DNA from: G964020055 sp964020055
GTDB taxonomy: Bacteria; Pseudomonadota; Alphaproteobacteria; WRAU01; Hepatincolaceae
NCBI GenBank assembly: GCA_964020055.1
Contig: OZ026533.1
Location: forward strand, 682,001 to 746,000
Direction of reading: 5' to 3'
Length of the DNA: 64,000 bases
Made by a program: the position numbers and the translations under genes. Position 1 is the first letter of the stretch. Each line of letters begins with the position of its first letter. Shown in pieces: positions 8,194 to 17,154 of the stretch. The notes under the pieces are model-generated. The model made no database searches, was not told where the DNA came from, and was given only the letters and a program-made list of their open reading frames with translations.

Positions 8194-9558
8194 TTACTTT
8201 ATGTTAACTTCGATTTGGGTATTACCTCTTAAAAAAATAATACTTTTTAATGTTTTATCTTCTTGTAAAATATTCAACATATTATTTACAGAAGTAATAG
8301 ATTTATTATTGATAGATATTATAACATCTTTAAACTTTAAACCAAGTTTTTTAGCATCTGAATTATCACTTACATTATAAACTATCACACCTTTTTTTAA
8401 ATAAGGAATATTTAAATCATATGAAGAAAAAGGAGAATTATCTGTAATCTTTATACCATTTAATAAACCATCTGTAATTAATGTAATATCGATATTTCCT
8501 GAAAAAATTTCCGGTATTATTTTTAATTTTATAAGTTTATCATTTCTATATATAATAATTGGAATAGTATTATTATTTTCTAATGACACTATAGAAAGAT
8601 TCATACTTGGCACGCTGTTTGTTGCTACATTATTAACAGATACAACTATATCACCTTCTTTTAATCCTATCTTTGCAGCTGGAGAATTATCGTATACCTG
8701 AGTAATCTGAAGCCCTTTTGATTTCTTTAATTGTTCTTCATTGTGAGCTGAGTCATCAAAAGTATTTGCAGAAAAACCTAACCAATACTTACGTAATTTT
8801 TCTCCTTTTAAAGATTTATTTATAAATAAATAAACAAGATTCGATGGAATAGCAAAACTAATACCTGTCACTGTACCTTTAGGTAAAAAAACAGCAGAAT
8901 TAATTCCTATTATTTCACCTTTAGAATTTAAAAGAGGACCTCCTGAATTCCCTGGGTTTAAAACAAAATCAGTTTGTATTAGTTCACCTATATCTAAGTT
9001 GAAGCCATTTGCAGTTGAACGTACGGCTGAAATTATTCCTTTTGTTATAGAAAGCCCAATGTTAAAAGGATTTCCAATTGCAAAAACTTCATCGCCTAAT
9101 TTGAATGATCTTTTAGAAGAAATCTTTATTGGTGATAATTTAAGTTTACTTGTATTCACTAGCTTTAATATAGCTAAATCAATCCCTTTATCTTGAGTAA
9201 TTACTCTACCTTTAAAAATTAAACCGTTATACAATTCTACCTTGATTAAATTTTTACCCTCAATTACATGACTATTTGTGATAATATATGCGTTTTCAGA
9301 ATCAAAAATTATGCCAGAAGCAGTAGAAACATTGAAATCATTAGAAAACTTTTTTACTTTAAAAAATTTTTCTATTTCAAAATCATTCGTTAAATTAGCA
9401 GTATATATTTTTACAACTGAATTTAAAACATTTTCAAAATTTATATCAGATGCATTAATTTGTATTGAAAAAAAAACAGATAGTATAAAAACTATTACGT
9501 ATTTTTTAGATGATAAAATAAAATTATAAGAATTTATCAAAAGGACATTAAATAACAT
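8194..9558 (-). CDS. degP: DegP/HtrA-family periplasmic serine protease with two PDZ domains
   Basis: Envelope quality-control protease/chaperone. Counting from the ATG at 9558 (454 aa), a hydrophobic export or anchor segment lies near residues 18-35. The trypsin-like domain carries the complete triad: H97 (IITNSHVI), D127 (KGIDLAIL) and S205 (NPGNSGGPL). Two PDZ domains follow, the first around LQITQVYDNSPAAKIGLKEGD and the second around VIVYNVSDNSDAKKLGLK. A longer frame begins at a TTG at 9585, but that is buried further in the preceding gene, so the ATG is preferred. It overlaps the upstream small membrane gene and is followed 7 bp later by an outer-membrane barrel. DegP near rplQ is a common alphaproteobacterial arrangement. 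Confidence 0.9.
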   Translation of the reverse strand: MLFNVLLINSYNFILSSKKYVIVFILSVFFSIQINASDINFENVLNSVVKIYTANLTNDFEIEKFFKVKKFSNDFNVSTASGIIFDSENAYIITNSHVIEGKNLIKVELYNGLIFKGRVITQDKGIDLAILKLVNTSKLKLSPIKISSKRSFKLGDEVFAIGNPFNIGLSITKGIISAVRSTANGFNLDIGELIQTDFVLNPGNSGGPLLNSKGEIIGINSAVFLPKGTVTGISFAIPSNLVYLFINKSLKGEKLRKYWLGFSANTFDDSAHNEEQLKKSKGLQITQVYDNSPAAKIGLKEGDIVVSVNNVATNSVPSMNLSIVSLENNNTIPIIIYRNDKLIKLKIIPEIFSGNIDITLITDGLLNGIKITDNSPFSSYDLNIPYLKKGVIVYNVSDNSDAKKLGLKFKDVIISINNKSITSVNNMLNILQEDKTLKSIIFLRGNTQIEVNIK

Positions 9559-9926
9559 AAAGATAACTGACTCATTAGTAAACAAATATAAAAAAAAGAA
9601 AATAAAATTTTATTTACCTTAAAATTTAAAACCTTTTGTATATAGTTTAATACAAAAATTAAATATATAGAAAAAATACCTAAAGATATTATAAAAAATA
9701 AATTTTCTTTATCGTAATTTAAGAAATAGTCACTAAAGTAATTTTTTATAAAATATAAAAGTACTAATAATGGTAACGACCATAAAGTTAGTATATAAGA
9801 ATATTTTATATAATCTAAATGAATTTTATGAAAAATAATTCTAAAGAATAAGAACGATATAGGAGAAATTAAGAACACTAGAAGGATAATAAGATTACAT
9901 GCAAGAAACAAATAGTCAAATAACAT
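9537..9926 (-). CDS. Small integral membrane protein, unknown
   Basis: A 129-aa, very hydrophobic protein with about four predicted membrane helices (near residues 6-30, 42-62, 76-98 and 106-128) and few charged residues. No family was recognised. A GAAGG ribosome site sits about 9 nt before the ATG, supporting real translation. It starts 48 bp after rplQ and overlaps the start of the DegP-type protease gene by 22 nt, so it probably belongs to the same transcription unit, with coupled translation into the protease gene. Strong T-rich codon use in hydrophobic helices could also come from base composition, so the call is cautious. Confidence 0.6.
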   Translation of the reverse strand: MLFDYLFLACNLIILLVFLISPISFLFFRIIFHKIHLDYIKYSYILTLWSLPLLVLLYFIKNYFSDYFLNYDKENLFFIISLGIFSIYLIFVLNYIQKVLNFKVNKILFSFFYICLLMSQLSLCYLMSF

Positions 9927-9974
9927 ATATCATTACCTTCTAGTATTCGTATTAAAGAAAAATTATCTTTATTA

Positions 9975-10400
9975 CTATAAAGAAGAATCAGACGCAGCTT
10001 TAGCAGCTAAAAAATCTCGATCTAATTTACCTTTAGCATCAAAGTCTTTATCTACTAATTCAATAATAGCCATAGGAGCATTATCACCAGTTCTAAAACC
10101 AAATTTTAAAACTCTAGTGTATCCACCTTGTCTATCTTTATATCTATCAGCTAAAACTGTAAATACTTTAGAAACCACAGCATCATCTCTAACTAAAGCA
10201 AATAATTGTCTTTTATTAGAAAGTGAACCTTTTTTACCTAAAGTGATCAACTTATCTACATAACATCTAAGTTCTTTTGCTTTTGGTAATGTAGTTTTTA
10301 TTTGTTCATTATTTATCAAAGCTACTGCTAAATTTTTAAATAACGCCTTTCTTTCACTTGTAGTTCTACCAAGTTTTCTACCACTTAATTTATGTCTCAT
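9975..10400 (-). CDS. rplQ: 50S ribosomal protein L17
   Basis: Large-subunit protein near the polypeptide tunnel exit. The N-terminus MRHKLSGRKLGRTTSERKAL is the L17 signature, and the globular part ends in GGYTRVLKFGFRTGDNAPMAIIELVD. A C-terminal tail of about 25 residues rich in K, D and A follows, as in other alphaproteobacteria (141 aa in total). It is the last ribosomal gene of the alpha operon, 53 bp after rpoA. No strong terminator was seen behind it; the small membrane gene begins 48 bp further on. Confidence 0.97.
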   Translation of the reverse strand: MRHKLSGRKLGRTTSERKALFKNLAVALINNEQIKTTLPKAKELRCYVDKLITLGKKGSLSNKRQLFALVRDDAVVSKVFTVLADRYKDRQGGYTRVLKFGFRTGDNAPMAIIELVDKDFDAKGKLDRDFLAAKAASDSSL

Positions 10401-10453
10401 AATAACCTATCTTTAATTATATCGATATTAGATAATATTTTATAAATATCAAA

Positions 10454-11494
10454 CTAATAATTGTCTTCATATTTTTTTACTAATTCTTCTATATTTTCAG
10501 GCGGCCAACCTTCAACTGACATTCCTAAATGTAGTCCCATTTTAGATAATAAATCTCTGATTTCATTTAAAGATTTACGCCCAAAATTAGGAGTTTTTAA
10601 CATGTCTGCTTCAGTTTTTTGAACTAAATCACCTACGTACAATATATTATCATTTTTTAAACAATTTGCAGAACGTACTGAAAACTCTAGTTCATCAACT
10701 TTTTTAAGTAAATTATTATCAAAAGGAAGTTCTTCTTCTTCTTCTATAATTTCTTCTTTTTTAGTACCTTGAACACGAAAAGTTATAAAACTATCTAACT
10801 GATCTTGTAAAATTGTAGCAGCACAAGAAACAGCATCTTCAGGAGTAATAGAACCATCTGTTGTTACTTCAAGATAAAGCTGATCATAATCTATCATTTG
10901 ACCAACCCTTGCATTTTCAACTGTATATTTTACTCTTTCTACAGGAGAAAATAAAGCGTCAATAGGAATAACACCTATTTCTTTCTCTTGTTCTTCACGT
11001 TTTTCAACAGAAATATAACCTTTTCCTACTTCAACATTTAAAATCATATTTAAACTATTACCTTCAGATAAAGTACAAATTACTAAATCTTTGTTTAATA
11101 TTTCAACATTATGATTTTCAATTATGTCTGCAGCTGTAACAACTTTAGGACCTTGAACTTTAATTTCTAAAGCAACTGGATTGAAAGTTTTAGATTTGAT
11201 TCTTAACTGTTTAATATTCAATACAATATCAGTTACATCTTCAACAACCCCAGGAATACTTGAAAATTCATGCAATGCATTTTCTATTTTTATAGACACA
11301 ACAGCACTACCTTGCAAAGAAGATAACAATACCCTTCTCAAAGCATTTCCTAAAGTAACTCCAAAACCTCTTTCTAAAGGTTTGATTACAAGAGTAGATT
11401 TTCTATCAGATGTAATATACTTATCAGTTATAAGTTCTATTTTTTTGGGCTTTATCAAAGCCTGCAAATTTTGTTCTATCAAAACTAACCCCAA
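10454..11494 (-). CDS. rpoA: DNA-directed RNA polymerase subunit alpha
   Basis: Assembly platform of RNA polymerase. The N-terminal dimerisation domain spans about residues 1-240, with GFGVTLGNALRRVLLSSLQG at 43-62. An acidic linker (about 244-262, EEIIEEEEELPFD) leads to the C-terminal domain (about 267-335), which contacts UP elements and activators. SVRSANCL (R274) and TPNFGRKSLNEI are the helix-hairpin-helix DNA-binding motifs. At 346 aa it is slightly longer than E. coli alpha because of the linker. It lies between rpsK (63 bp upstream) and rplQ, the standard alpha-operon order. Confidence 0.98.
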   Translation of the reverse strand: MGLVLIEQNLQALIKPKKIELITDKYITSDRKSTLVIKPLERGFGVTLGNALRRVLLSSLQGSAVVSIKIENALHEFSSIPGVVEDVTDIVLNIKQLRIKSKTFNPVALEIKVQGPKVVTAADIIENHNVEILNKDLVICTLSEGNSLNMILNVEVGKGYISVEKREEQEKEIGVIPIDALFSPVERVKYTVENARVGQMIDYDQLYLEVTTDGSITPEDAVSCAATILQDQLDSFITFRVQGTKKEEIIEEEEELPFDNNLLKKVDELEFSVRSANCLKNDNILYVGDLVQKTEADMLKTPNFGRKSLNEIRDLLSKMGLHLGMSVEGWPPENIEELVKKYEDNY

Positions 11495-11557
11495 TTAATA
11501 TAATTTTTACTACTAATATTCTTCAAAATTAATTATTAAATATAATTTTATAAAATA

Positions 11558-11959
11558 CTAAACTCTTCTTTTCTTTCTTGGTTTAACACCATTATGAGGA
11601 ATAGGAGTGACATCTTTAATAGAAGTCACAGTTAAACCAACAGCCTGTAAAGTTCTGATTGCAGATTCTCTACCTGTACCTGGTCCTCTAACTTCTACAG
11701 AAACAAATTTCAAACCATGTTCCATTGCTTTTTTACAAGCAACTTCAGTTGTAACCTGTGCTGCATAAGGTGTAGATTTTCTTGAGCCTTTAAAACCTTG
11801 GCAACCTGAATTAGACCAAGCAACAACATCACCATTCATAGATGTTATTGTAATTAAGGTATTATTGAAAGTAGAAGCTATATGAACAACACCTGTTACA
11901 ATATTCTTTCTTTCATGTTTTCTTAATTTTTTTTGACTACCTTTTACTGATTTAACCAT
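11558..11959 (-). CDS. rpsK: 30S ribosomal protein S11
   Basis: Platform protein lining the mRNA exit region with S7 and S18. The core motifs GVVHIASTFNNTLITITS, GDVVAWSNSGCQGFKGSRKSTPYAAQ and EVRGPGTGRESAIRTLQ are fully conserved, and the tail THNGVKPRKKRRV-like end (here PIPHNGVKPRKKRRV) is normal. The 133-aa length fits. It is placed 41 bp after rpsM in the alpha operon. No rpsD follows, which is usual in alphaproteobacteria, where S4 is encoded elsewhere. Confidence 0.97.
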   Translation of the reverse strand: MVKSVKGSQKKLRKHERKNIVTGVVHIASTFNNTLITITSMNGDVVAWSNSGCQGFKGSRKSTPYAAQVTTEVACKKAMEHGLKFVSVEVRGPGTGRESAIRTLQAVGLTVTSIKDVTPIPHNGVKPRKKRRV

Positions 11960-12000
11960 TTAATTTTTATCCTATTGATACACAAATATTATTTTAAATT

Positions 12001-12369
12001 TTAACCTTTTTTACCTGCTATTGCTTTAGCTGGTCCTTTTCTCGTTCTGGCATTTGTATGAGTTCTTTGTCCTCTTACAGGTAGGTGTCTTCTATGTCTT
12101 AACCCCCTATAACAACCAGAATCCATTAAAGATTTGATATTCATATGAACATTTCTTTTTAGATCACCTTCAACAACGTAATCATTATCAATAATTTCAC
12201 GTAACCTAGAAACTTCAGCTTCTGTTAAAGTACTTACTCTAACTTCTGGTGATAGAGTAGCTTTATCACAAATTTCCAAAGAAGATTTTAAACCTACTCC
12301 ATAAATGTAAGTTAAAGATATTTTTAACTTCTTCTCACTTGGAATATTAACACCTGCTATACGAGCCAA
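12001..12369 (-). CDS. rpsM: 30S ribosomal protein S13
   Basis: Head protein of the small subunit that forms intersubunit bridges with L5 and the 23S rRNA and touches P-site tRNA through its C-terminal tail. It starts MARIAGVNIPSEKKLKISLTYIYGVG and contains CYRGLRHRRHLPVRGQRTHTNARTRKGP, the universal S13 block. The length of 122 aa is standard. A 98-bp gap separates it from adk upstream. rpmJ (L36), often found here in other bacteria, is absent, as is usual for alphaproteobacteria. Confidence 0.97.
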   Translation of the reverse strand: MARIAGVNIPSEKKLKISLTYIYGVGLKSSLEICDKATLSPEVRVSTLTEAEVSRLREIIDNDYVVEGDLKRNVHMNIKSLMDSGCYRGLRHRRHLPVRGQRTHTNARTRKGPAKAIAGKKG

Positions 12370-12467
12370 TTTTGCCTCCCGAATAATTTATTATATACAT
12401 ATTTGTAAAAAACGTAGCACAAGGTAGTTTATACACATAAACATTATCTGTCAATAACATTAACAAA

Positions 12468-13124
12468 CTATTTAATTATTTTAGTAATTTCATTAGATAT
12501 TTCTTCAAAACCTAAAGATGCATCTAACGTAAATTTACATTTTTTTTCTTCATAATAAGATAACATTGGAGTTATATTATTATGATATTCTTTTAATCTA
12601 GCTTTTAAAACTTCTTCATTATCATCTTTTCTAAAAACAAAATCAGAATGACTGCATTTATCACATATATTAGATACTTTAGTTGGTTTGAAATATTTAT
12701 TATATATTTCTCCGCAATTAGCACAGCTATAACGCCCTAATATTCTTTTAAGTATGATATCGTCTGTTATGTTAAACTCTAAAGCGTAAATATTATCATT
12801 TAAATTTAGCCTATTCAAAATACTATTCAAAAGTTCAACTTGATGTAAATTTCTAGGGTAACCATCGATGATAAATCCACGTTCACAATCAGGCTTAGAT
12901 AAACGTTCAACTAGTAAGTCAGTCATTGTAGTATCATCTAATAATTTACCACCATCAATAAGAGATTTTATTTTGATACCAAGATCTGTTTTAGCAGCAA
13001 TTTCTTCTCTTAACATTTCACCTGTAGAAATATGAGCTAATGAATACTTATCTTTTAAAAATACAGACTGGCTACCTTTTCCGCTTCCTGGTGGACCTAA
13101 TAAAATAATTACTACTTTATTCAT
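12468..13124 (-). CDS. adk: Adenylate kinase with zinc-type LID
   Basis: Interconverts ATP + AMP and 2 ADP. The start at MNKVVIILLGPPGSGKG is preferred over an ATG 15 nt upstream: it places the P-loop GPPGSGKG at residues 10-17 as in the family, uses the GGAAG ribosome site, and leaves the secY stop and this ATG one nucleotide apart (TAG-T-ATG), indicating coupled translation. The LID carries four cysteines (about C134, C137, C154 and C157, as C-x2-C...C-x2-C), the zinc-binding form, unlike E. coli Adk. The AMP-binding FIIDGYPRN is present. It sits between secY and rpsM, a common alphaproteobacterial order. Confidence 0.96.
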   Translation of the reverse strand: MNKVVIILLGPPGSGKGSQSVFLKDKYSLAHISTGEMLREEIAAKTDLGIKIKSLIDGGKLLDDTTMTDLLVERLSKPDCERGFIIDGYPRNLHQVELLNSILNRLNLNDNIYALEFNITDDIILKRILGRYSCANCGEIYNKYFKPTKVSNICDKCSHSDFVFRKDDNEEVLKARLKEYHNNITPMLSYYEEKKCKFTLDASLGFEEISNEITKIIK

Positions 13125-13125
13125 A

Positions 13126-14466
13126 CTATTTTCTTCCAATTTTAGCTTTCTTTAACATAGATTCATACTTCTTACTCATCAAATGAGATTGGATTTGACT
13201 AACTGTATCTATAGTTACTGTTACAACAATCAATAAACTTGTTCCACCAAGATAAAAAGGTAAAGATAACTGAGTTATTATTGTTTCTGGTAACAAACAT
13301 ACTAAAACTAAATATACCGATCCTATGAAAGTAAGCCTGTTAAGAATAAAGTCTAAATATTTTGATGTTGCTTCACCTGGCTTTATACCAAGTATGATAC
13401 CACCACTATTTTTTAGATTCTTAGAAGTTTCAGTAGAATTAAATACTACAGATACATAAAAGAAAGCAAAAAATACTATTAAAGCAGCATATAAAATTAA
13501 ATATATAGCGCTTCCTCTAGAAAAATAATTTTGAAATTCTGCTACATATGTATTTGACATACCTAAAAAACTAACAATAGTTGTTGGTACTAACAATAAT
13601 GAACTAGCAAATATAGGAGGAACAACCCCAGCATTATTTATTTTTAATGGCAGATAAGAAGTTTCCCCCCCAGCCATTTTATTATTACCCACTTGTCTTT
13701 TAGGATACTTAACAACAACTCTACGCTGTGCAGTTTCCATAAAAACAATGAAATATATTGCAGCTACTGAACCTATTAAAATTAATATAATAACTATAGG
13801 AGAAATAGTTCCCTTTTCACCTAATGTAAATAATGTTACAAGTGAAAATGGAAGATTTGAAACAATCCCTGCAAAAATTATTAAAGAGACCCCGTTTCCT
13901 ATACCTCTTTCAGTTATTTTTTCACCTAACCATAAAACAAAGAAAGTACCACTTGTTAAAGTAAGTGCGGTCATCAATTTGAATAAAATACCAGGTTCAT
14001 CTACTGCTCTTACACCCGATGCTTGTAAACTTTCAATACCAGCTGCTATACTAAATGCTTGAACAAAACACACTATAAGCGTCAAATAACGAGTGTACTG
14101 ATTAATTTGCCTTCTTCCAGCTTCACCTTCTTTTTTTAATTCAGCTAAAGATGGAATTATTATAACAAATAATTGCATCATTATAGAAGATGTAATGTAT
14201 GGAATTATATTTAATGCAAATATAGTCATTCTTCCTAAAGCACCACCTGAAAACAAATCAAACATTCCAAGTAAACCTTGAGAATAATCTGCTAAAAAAC
14301 TTTTAAGAACTATAGGATTGATACCTGGAATAGGAATATATGTACCTAATCTGTATATGACTAACATTAAAATTGTAAATAAAACCCTATCTCTCAAAGT
14401 GTTACCTTTGTTTAAGTTAGATGATAGGGTTGACTTAGATTTTAATTTTTCAGCTAATGAAACCAT
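13126..14466 (-). CDS. secY: Protein translocase channel subunit SecY
   Basis: Pore of the Sec translocon in the inner membrane. Ten hydrophobic segments are visible over 446 aa. Conserved SecY blocks include YRLGTYIPIPGINP (first membrane helix), SSIMMQLFVIIIPSLAELKKEGEAGRRQINQYTRY (around residues 92-127), GEKITERGIGNGVSLIIFAGI, and the cytoplasmic C5 loop PKRQVGNNKMAGGETSYLPLKIN, which contacts SecA or the ribosome. The final segment ends LMSKKYESMLKKAKIGRK. It lies 12 bp after rplO in the spc operon. Its partner secE lies upstream in the same gene run; secG is not in the window. Confidence 0.98.
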   Translation of the reverse strand: MVSLAEKLKSKSTLSSNLNKGNTLRDRVLFTILMLVIYRLGTYIPIPGINPIVLKSFLADYSQGLLGMFDLFSGGALGRMTIFALNIIPYITSSIMMQLFVIIIPSLAELKKEGEAGRRQINQYTRYLTLIVCFVQAFSIAAGIESLQASGVRAVDEPGILFKLMTALTLTSGTFFVLWLGEKITERGIGNGVSLIIFAGIVSNLPFSLVTLFTLGEKGTISPIVIILILIGSVAAIYFIVFMETAQRRVVVKYPKRQVGNNKMAGGETSYLPLKINNAGVVPPIFASSLLLVPTTIVSFLGMSNTYVAEFQNYFSRGSAIYLILYAALIVFFAFFYVSVVFNSTETSKNLKNSGGIILGIKPGEATSKYLDFILNRLTFIGSVYLVLVCLLPETIITQLSLPFYLGGTSLLIVVTVTIDTVSQIQSHLMSKKYESMLKKAKIGRK

Positions 14467-14478
14467 TATATAAAAGCT

Positions 14479-14973
14479 CTACGATGAATATTTTTTATTG
14501 ATAAATTTAGTTTTAGGTATTAAATCTATCTTTCCACCTAAAGAGGAAACCATTTCTTGAGCTTTTTGAGATGATTTATTAACAGAAACTGAAATAGGAA
14601 CTGTCAATTCACCCTTTGCTAATAAAGATATACCATCTATTTTTCCTTTGATAAGACCTATTTCTCTTAAATAAGCTTCATCAATAGTTTTAGAAGGATC
14701 AATTTTTTTTCTATCAAGTAGATCTGTAATTTTCTCAAAATTAAGTGGGAACAATTCAATTCTATTGTGATTATTAAAACCTCTTTTAGGTAATCTTCTA
14801 TAAATAGGATTTTGACCACCTTCAAAACCTAATCTAACTTTACCAGTTCCTCTAGCTTTTTGACCTTTGTGACCTTTACCAGCAGTTTTACCTAAACCTG
14901 AACCAATACCTCTACCAAGAAGTTTACGTACATGAAGAGCACCTTTATTGTCTCTAATTTCATTCAATTTCAT
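14479..14973 (-). CDS. rplO: 50S ribosomal protein L15
   Basis: Large-subunit assembly protein. The glycine/lysine-rich N-terminal extension (GRGIGSGLGKTAGKGHKGQKAR, about residues 20-41) penetrates the 23S rRNA. FEGGQNPIYRRLPKRGF is the L15 signature. The C-terminal globular domain ends in LGGKIDLIPK. At 164 aa it is a little longer than E. coli L15, as in other alphaproteobacteria. It follows rpmD by 18 bp in the spc operon. Confidence 0.97.
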   Translation of the reverse strand: MKLNEIRDNKGALHVRKLLGRGIGSGLGKTAGKGHKGQKARGTGKVRLGFEGGQNPIYRRLPKRGFNNHNRIELFPLNFEKITDLLDRKKIDPSKTIDEAYLREIGLIKGKIDGISLLAKGELTVPISVSVNKSSQKAQEMVSSLGGKIDLIPKTKFINKKYSS

Positions 14974-14991
14974 TTGAAACCCAACCCAATA

Positions 14992-15174
14992 CTATTTTTC
15001 TATTACTGTAACCAAATGAGATACTTTATTTATCATACCTCTTACAGATGGAGTATCTTCCAACTCTTTAACTTTATTTAATTTATTAAGACCTAAACCA
15101 ATTAACGTTTGTTCCTGTTTTTTAGGACGTCTAATTGCACTACGTACTTGTTTAACCAATATTGTTTTTTTCAT
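14992..15174 (-). CDS. rpmD: 50S ribosomal protein L30
   Basis: Small 60-aa large-subunit protein of the bacterial short type. The sequence KTILVKQVRSAIRRPKKQEQTLIGLGLNKLNK shows the beta-alpha start and the G-L-G-L-x-K-x-x-x motif of L30, and the end MINKVSHLVTVIE matches the family. It sits between rpsE and rplO in standard spc-operon order. L30 is dispensable and lost in some reduced genomes, so its retention here is informative. Confidence 0.95.
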   Translation of the reverse strand: MKKTILVKQVRSAIRRPKKQEQTLIGLGLNKLNKVKELEDTPSVRGMINKVSHLVTVIEK

Positions 15175-15195
15175 AATCTCTATCCAAAAAATATA

Positions 15196-15768
15196 TTACA
15201 CAACATCAGAAGATTTGTCTTCAGAATTAACTGATTTATTAAATAATTCTGAAACTTTTTTACCTCTTTTTCTTGCTATAGCTTTCGGAGAAGTAGTCAA
15301 TTTTAACCCTTCTATAGTAGCTCTAATAAGATTATGAGGATTACTACTACCTAAAGATTTAGCAACAACATCATGTACACCTAAAGCTTCAAATACAGAT
15401 CTCATCGCACCACCTGCTATCACACCTGTACCAGGTTTAGCGGTTTTCATGATTACTTTACCTGAACGAAACTTAGTAACTATATCATGATGCAAAGTTC
15501 TGCTTTCTTTTAAATCAACATATACCATGTTGTTACGAGCTGAATGAGTAGCTTTTACAACTGCATCTGGAACTTCTTTTGCTTTAGCTGAACCAAAACC
15601 GATTTTTCCTTTACCATCTCCAACAACTACAAGTGCAGCAAAAGCAAATCTTCTACCACCTTTTACAACCTTGGCAACACGATTTACGTGAACTAATTTC
15701 TCAATTAGATTTACTTTTTCTTTAGGTTCTCTTCTTTTTTTACGAACAACTTCTTTAGTAGCTAACAT
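15196..15768 (-). CDS. rpsE: 30S ribosomal protein S5
   Basis: Small-subunit protein important for decoding accuracy and for the helicase activity at the mRNA entry channel. The dsRBD-like N domain carries LIEKLVHVNRVAKVVKGGRRF and VVVGDGKGKIGFGSAKAKEV; the C domain carries RSVFEALGVHDVVAKSLGSSNPHNLIRAT. The 190-aa length includes a C-terminal extension (SELFNKSVNSEDKSSDVV). It follows rplR by 16 bp. Confidence 0.97.
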   Translation of the reverse strand: MLATKEVVRKKRREPKEKVNLIEKLVHVNRVAKVVKGGRRFAFAALVVVGDGKGKIGFGSAKAKEVPDAVVKATHSARNNMVYVDLKESRTLHHDIVTKFRSGKVIMKTAKPGTGVIAGGAMRSVFEALGVHDVVAKSLGSSNPHNLIRATIEGLKLTTSPKAIARKRGKKVSELFNKSVNSEDKSSDVV

Positions 15769-15784
15769 GAATACACATTTCTCC

Positions 15785-16162
15785 TTAAAACTTTAAGCCG
15801 GCTTCTCTAGCTGCATCAGCCAAGCACTTAACTTTTCCATGAAAAATATTACCACCTCTATCAAACACGATTTCAGTGATATTTTTACTTTTTAATTTTT
15901 CAACTATACTTTTTCCAACTGCTATGGCTGCTTCTTTTCCAGAAGTGCTAGATAAACTATCTCTCAAATCTTTACTTAGTGTAGAAGCAGAAGCTATAGT
16001 AATACCTTTAGTATCATCTATTACTTGAGCATAAATATGCATATTAGACATAAAAACAGATAATCTAGGCTTTCCGTTTAAACTTTTACGTAATTTGAAA
16101 CGTACTCTATTTTTTCTTCTCAAATAAACTTTTTTAGATTTATCTTTAATTTTTCTTAGCAT
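15785..16162 (-). CDS. rplR: 50S ribosomal protein L18
   Basis: Binds 5S rRNA, together with L5, in the central protuberance. The arginine/lysine-rich N-terminus (RRKNRVRFKLRKSLNGKPRLSVFMSNMHIYAQVIDD) and the C-terminal EIVFDRGGNIFHGKVKCLADAAREAGLKF are typical of the family. The length of 125 aa is normal. Only 2 bp separate it from the upstream rplF stop, which suggests translational coupling. Confidence 0.97.
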   Translation of the reverse strand: MLRKIKDKSKKVYLRRKNRVRFKLRKSLNGKPRLSVFMSNMHIYAQVIDDTKGITIASASTLSKDLRDSLSSTSGKEAAIAVGKSIVEKLKSKNITEIVFDRGGNIFHGKVKCLADAAREAGLKF

Positions 16163-16164
16163 TA

Positions 16165-16716
16165 CTATTTCTTCTTACCTTCTTTACGTCTTACAAATTC
16201 ATTAACTATTTTGATACCTTTACCTTTATAAGGATCCATTTTTCTGAATCTCTTAATTCTAGCAACAACCTGACCTACTTGCTGTTTATCACTTCCTTCT
16301 ACAATTATAGAAACTGCAGTTGGACAAACAACAGTTATACCAGCTGGAATTGGAAATATAATATCGTGACTATAACCTAATTGTAAAACTAAATTAGAAC
16401 CCTGTACACTTGCTCTATATCCCACACCTGTTATTTCTAAAGGAGTTTTAAAACCAGTTGTTACACCAACAACCATATTGTTTATAAAAGCTCTAGTTGT
16501 ACCCCATAATTTTCTTGCTTCACCAAGTAATTTTTTATTTACAACTGAATCATCAATACTAACTACAAGAGAATCTTGTTCTTTTACTACAGACAATAAA
16601 GGACTGTACTTAAAGCTATATTCACCTTTTTCACCTTTTACAGTGATAGTATTATTTTCTAATACTACATTAGTTTTATCACTAACTAAAATAGGATTTT
16701 TACCAATTCTTGACAT
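16165..16716 (-). CDS. rplF: 50S ribosomal protein L6
   Basis: Two-domain protein near the factor-binding site of the large subunit. It starts MSRIGKNPILVSDKTNV. The C-terminal signature RIKRFRKMDPYKGKGIKIVNEFVRRKEGKKK closely follows the L6 consensus (P-Y-K-G-K-G-I). The first repeat includes LWGTTRAFINNMVVGVTTGF. The 183-aa length is normal. It sits between rpsH and rplR in spc-operon order. Confidence 0.97.
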   Translation of the reverse strand: MSRIGKNPILVSDKTNVVLENNTITVKGEKGEYSFKYSPLLSVVKEQDSLVVSIDDSVVNKKLLGEARKLWGTTRAFINNMVVGVTTGFKTPLEITGVGYRASVQGSNLVLQLGYSHDIIFPIPAGITVVCPTAVSIIVEGSDKQQVGQVVARIKRFRKMDPYKGKGIKIVNEFVRRKEGKKK

Positions 16717-16747
16717 TTTACTACACCTAATTATTTGATCTCAAGTA

Positions 16748-17134
16748 TTAAAATACTGAACAAATTATTTCACCACCAACTTTTAACTCTCTAGCTTTAG
16801 AATCAGATATAACACCCTTAGAAGTAGAAAGTACATATATACCTAAACCATTATATAATAACGGTAATTCATCTACAGAAGTATAAACTCTACGGCTAGA
16901 TTTTGAAATACGACGTATTTCACGAATTGTATTCATTGAAAAATCTTTCAATACAACTCTTATTTCTTTTTGATTTGAAGGAAGTACAACCTCTTCAAAA
17001 TCTTGAATATAACCTTCTGATTTCAATACTGCTAATATAGCCATGTTTAACTTAGAATACAATACAACTAAATTACTATTTTTAGCCATGCATGCATTTC
17101 TAATTCTTGTTAACATATCACTGATTAAATCCAT
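16748..17134 (-). CDS. rpsH: 30S ribosomal protein S8
   Basis: Primary 16S-binding protein of the central domain and, in E. coli, the translational repressor of the spc operon. The N-terminus DLISDMLTRIRNACMAKN and the C-terminus LSTSKGVISDSKARELKVGGEIICSVF match the family closely. At 128 aa it is slightly short. It follows rpsN by 20 bp. Whether S8 autoregulation persists here was not assessed; no S8-binding mRNA helix was identified. Confidence 0.97.
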   Translation of the reverse strand: MDLISDMLTRIRNACMAKNSNLVVLYSKLNMAILAVLKSEGYIQDFEEVVLPSNQKEIRVVLKDFSMNTIREIRRISKSSRRVYTSVDELPLLYNGLGIYVLSTSKGVISDSKARELKVGGEIICSVF

Positions 17135-17154
17135 AAAAAAACTCCTCTAAAATA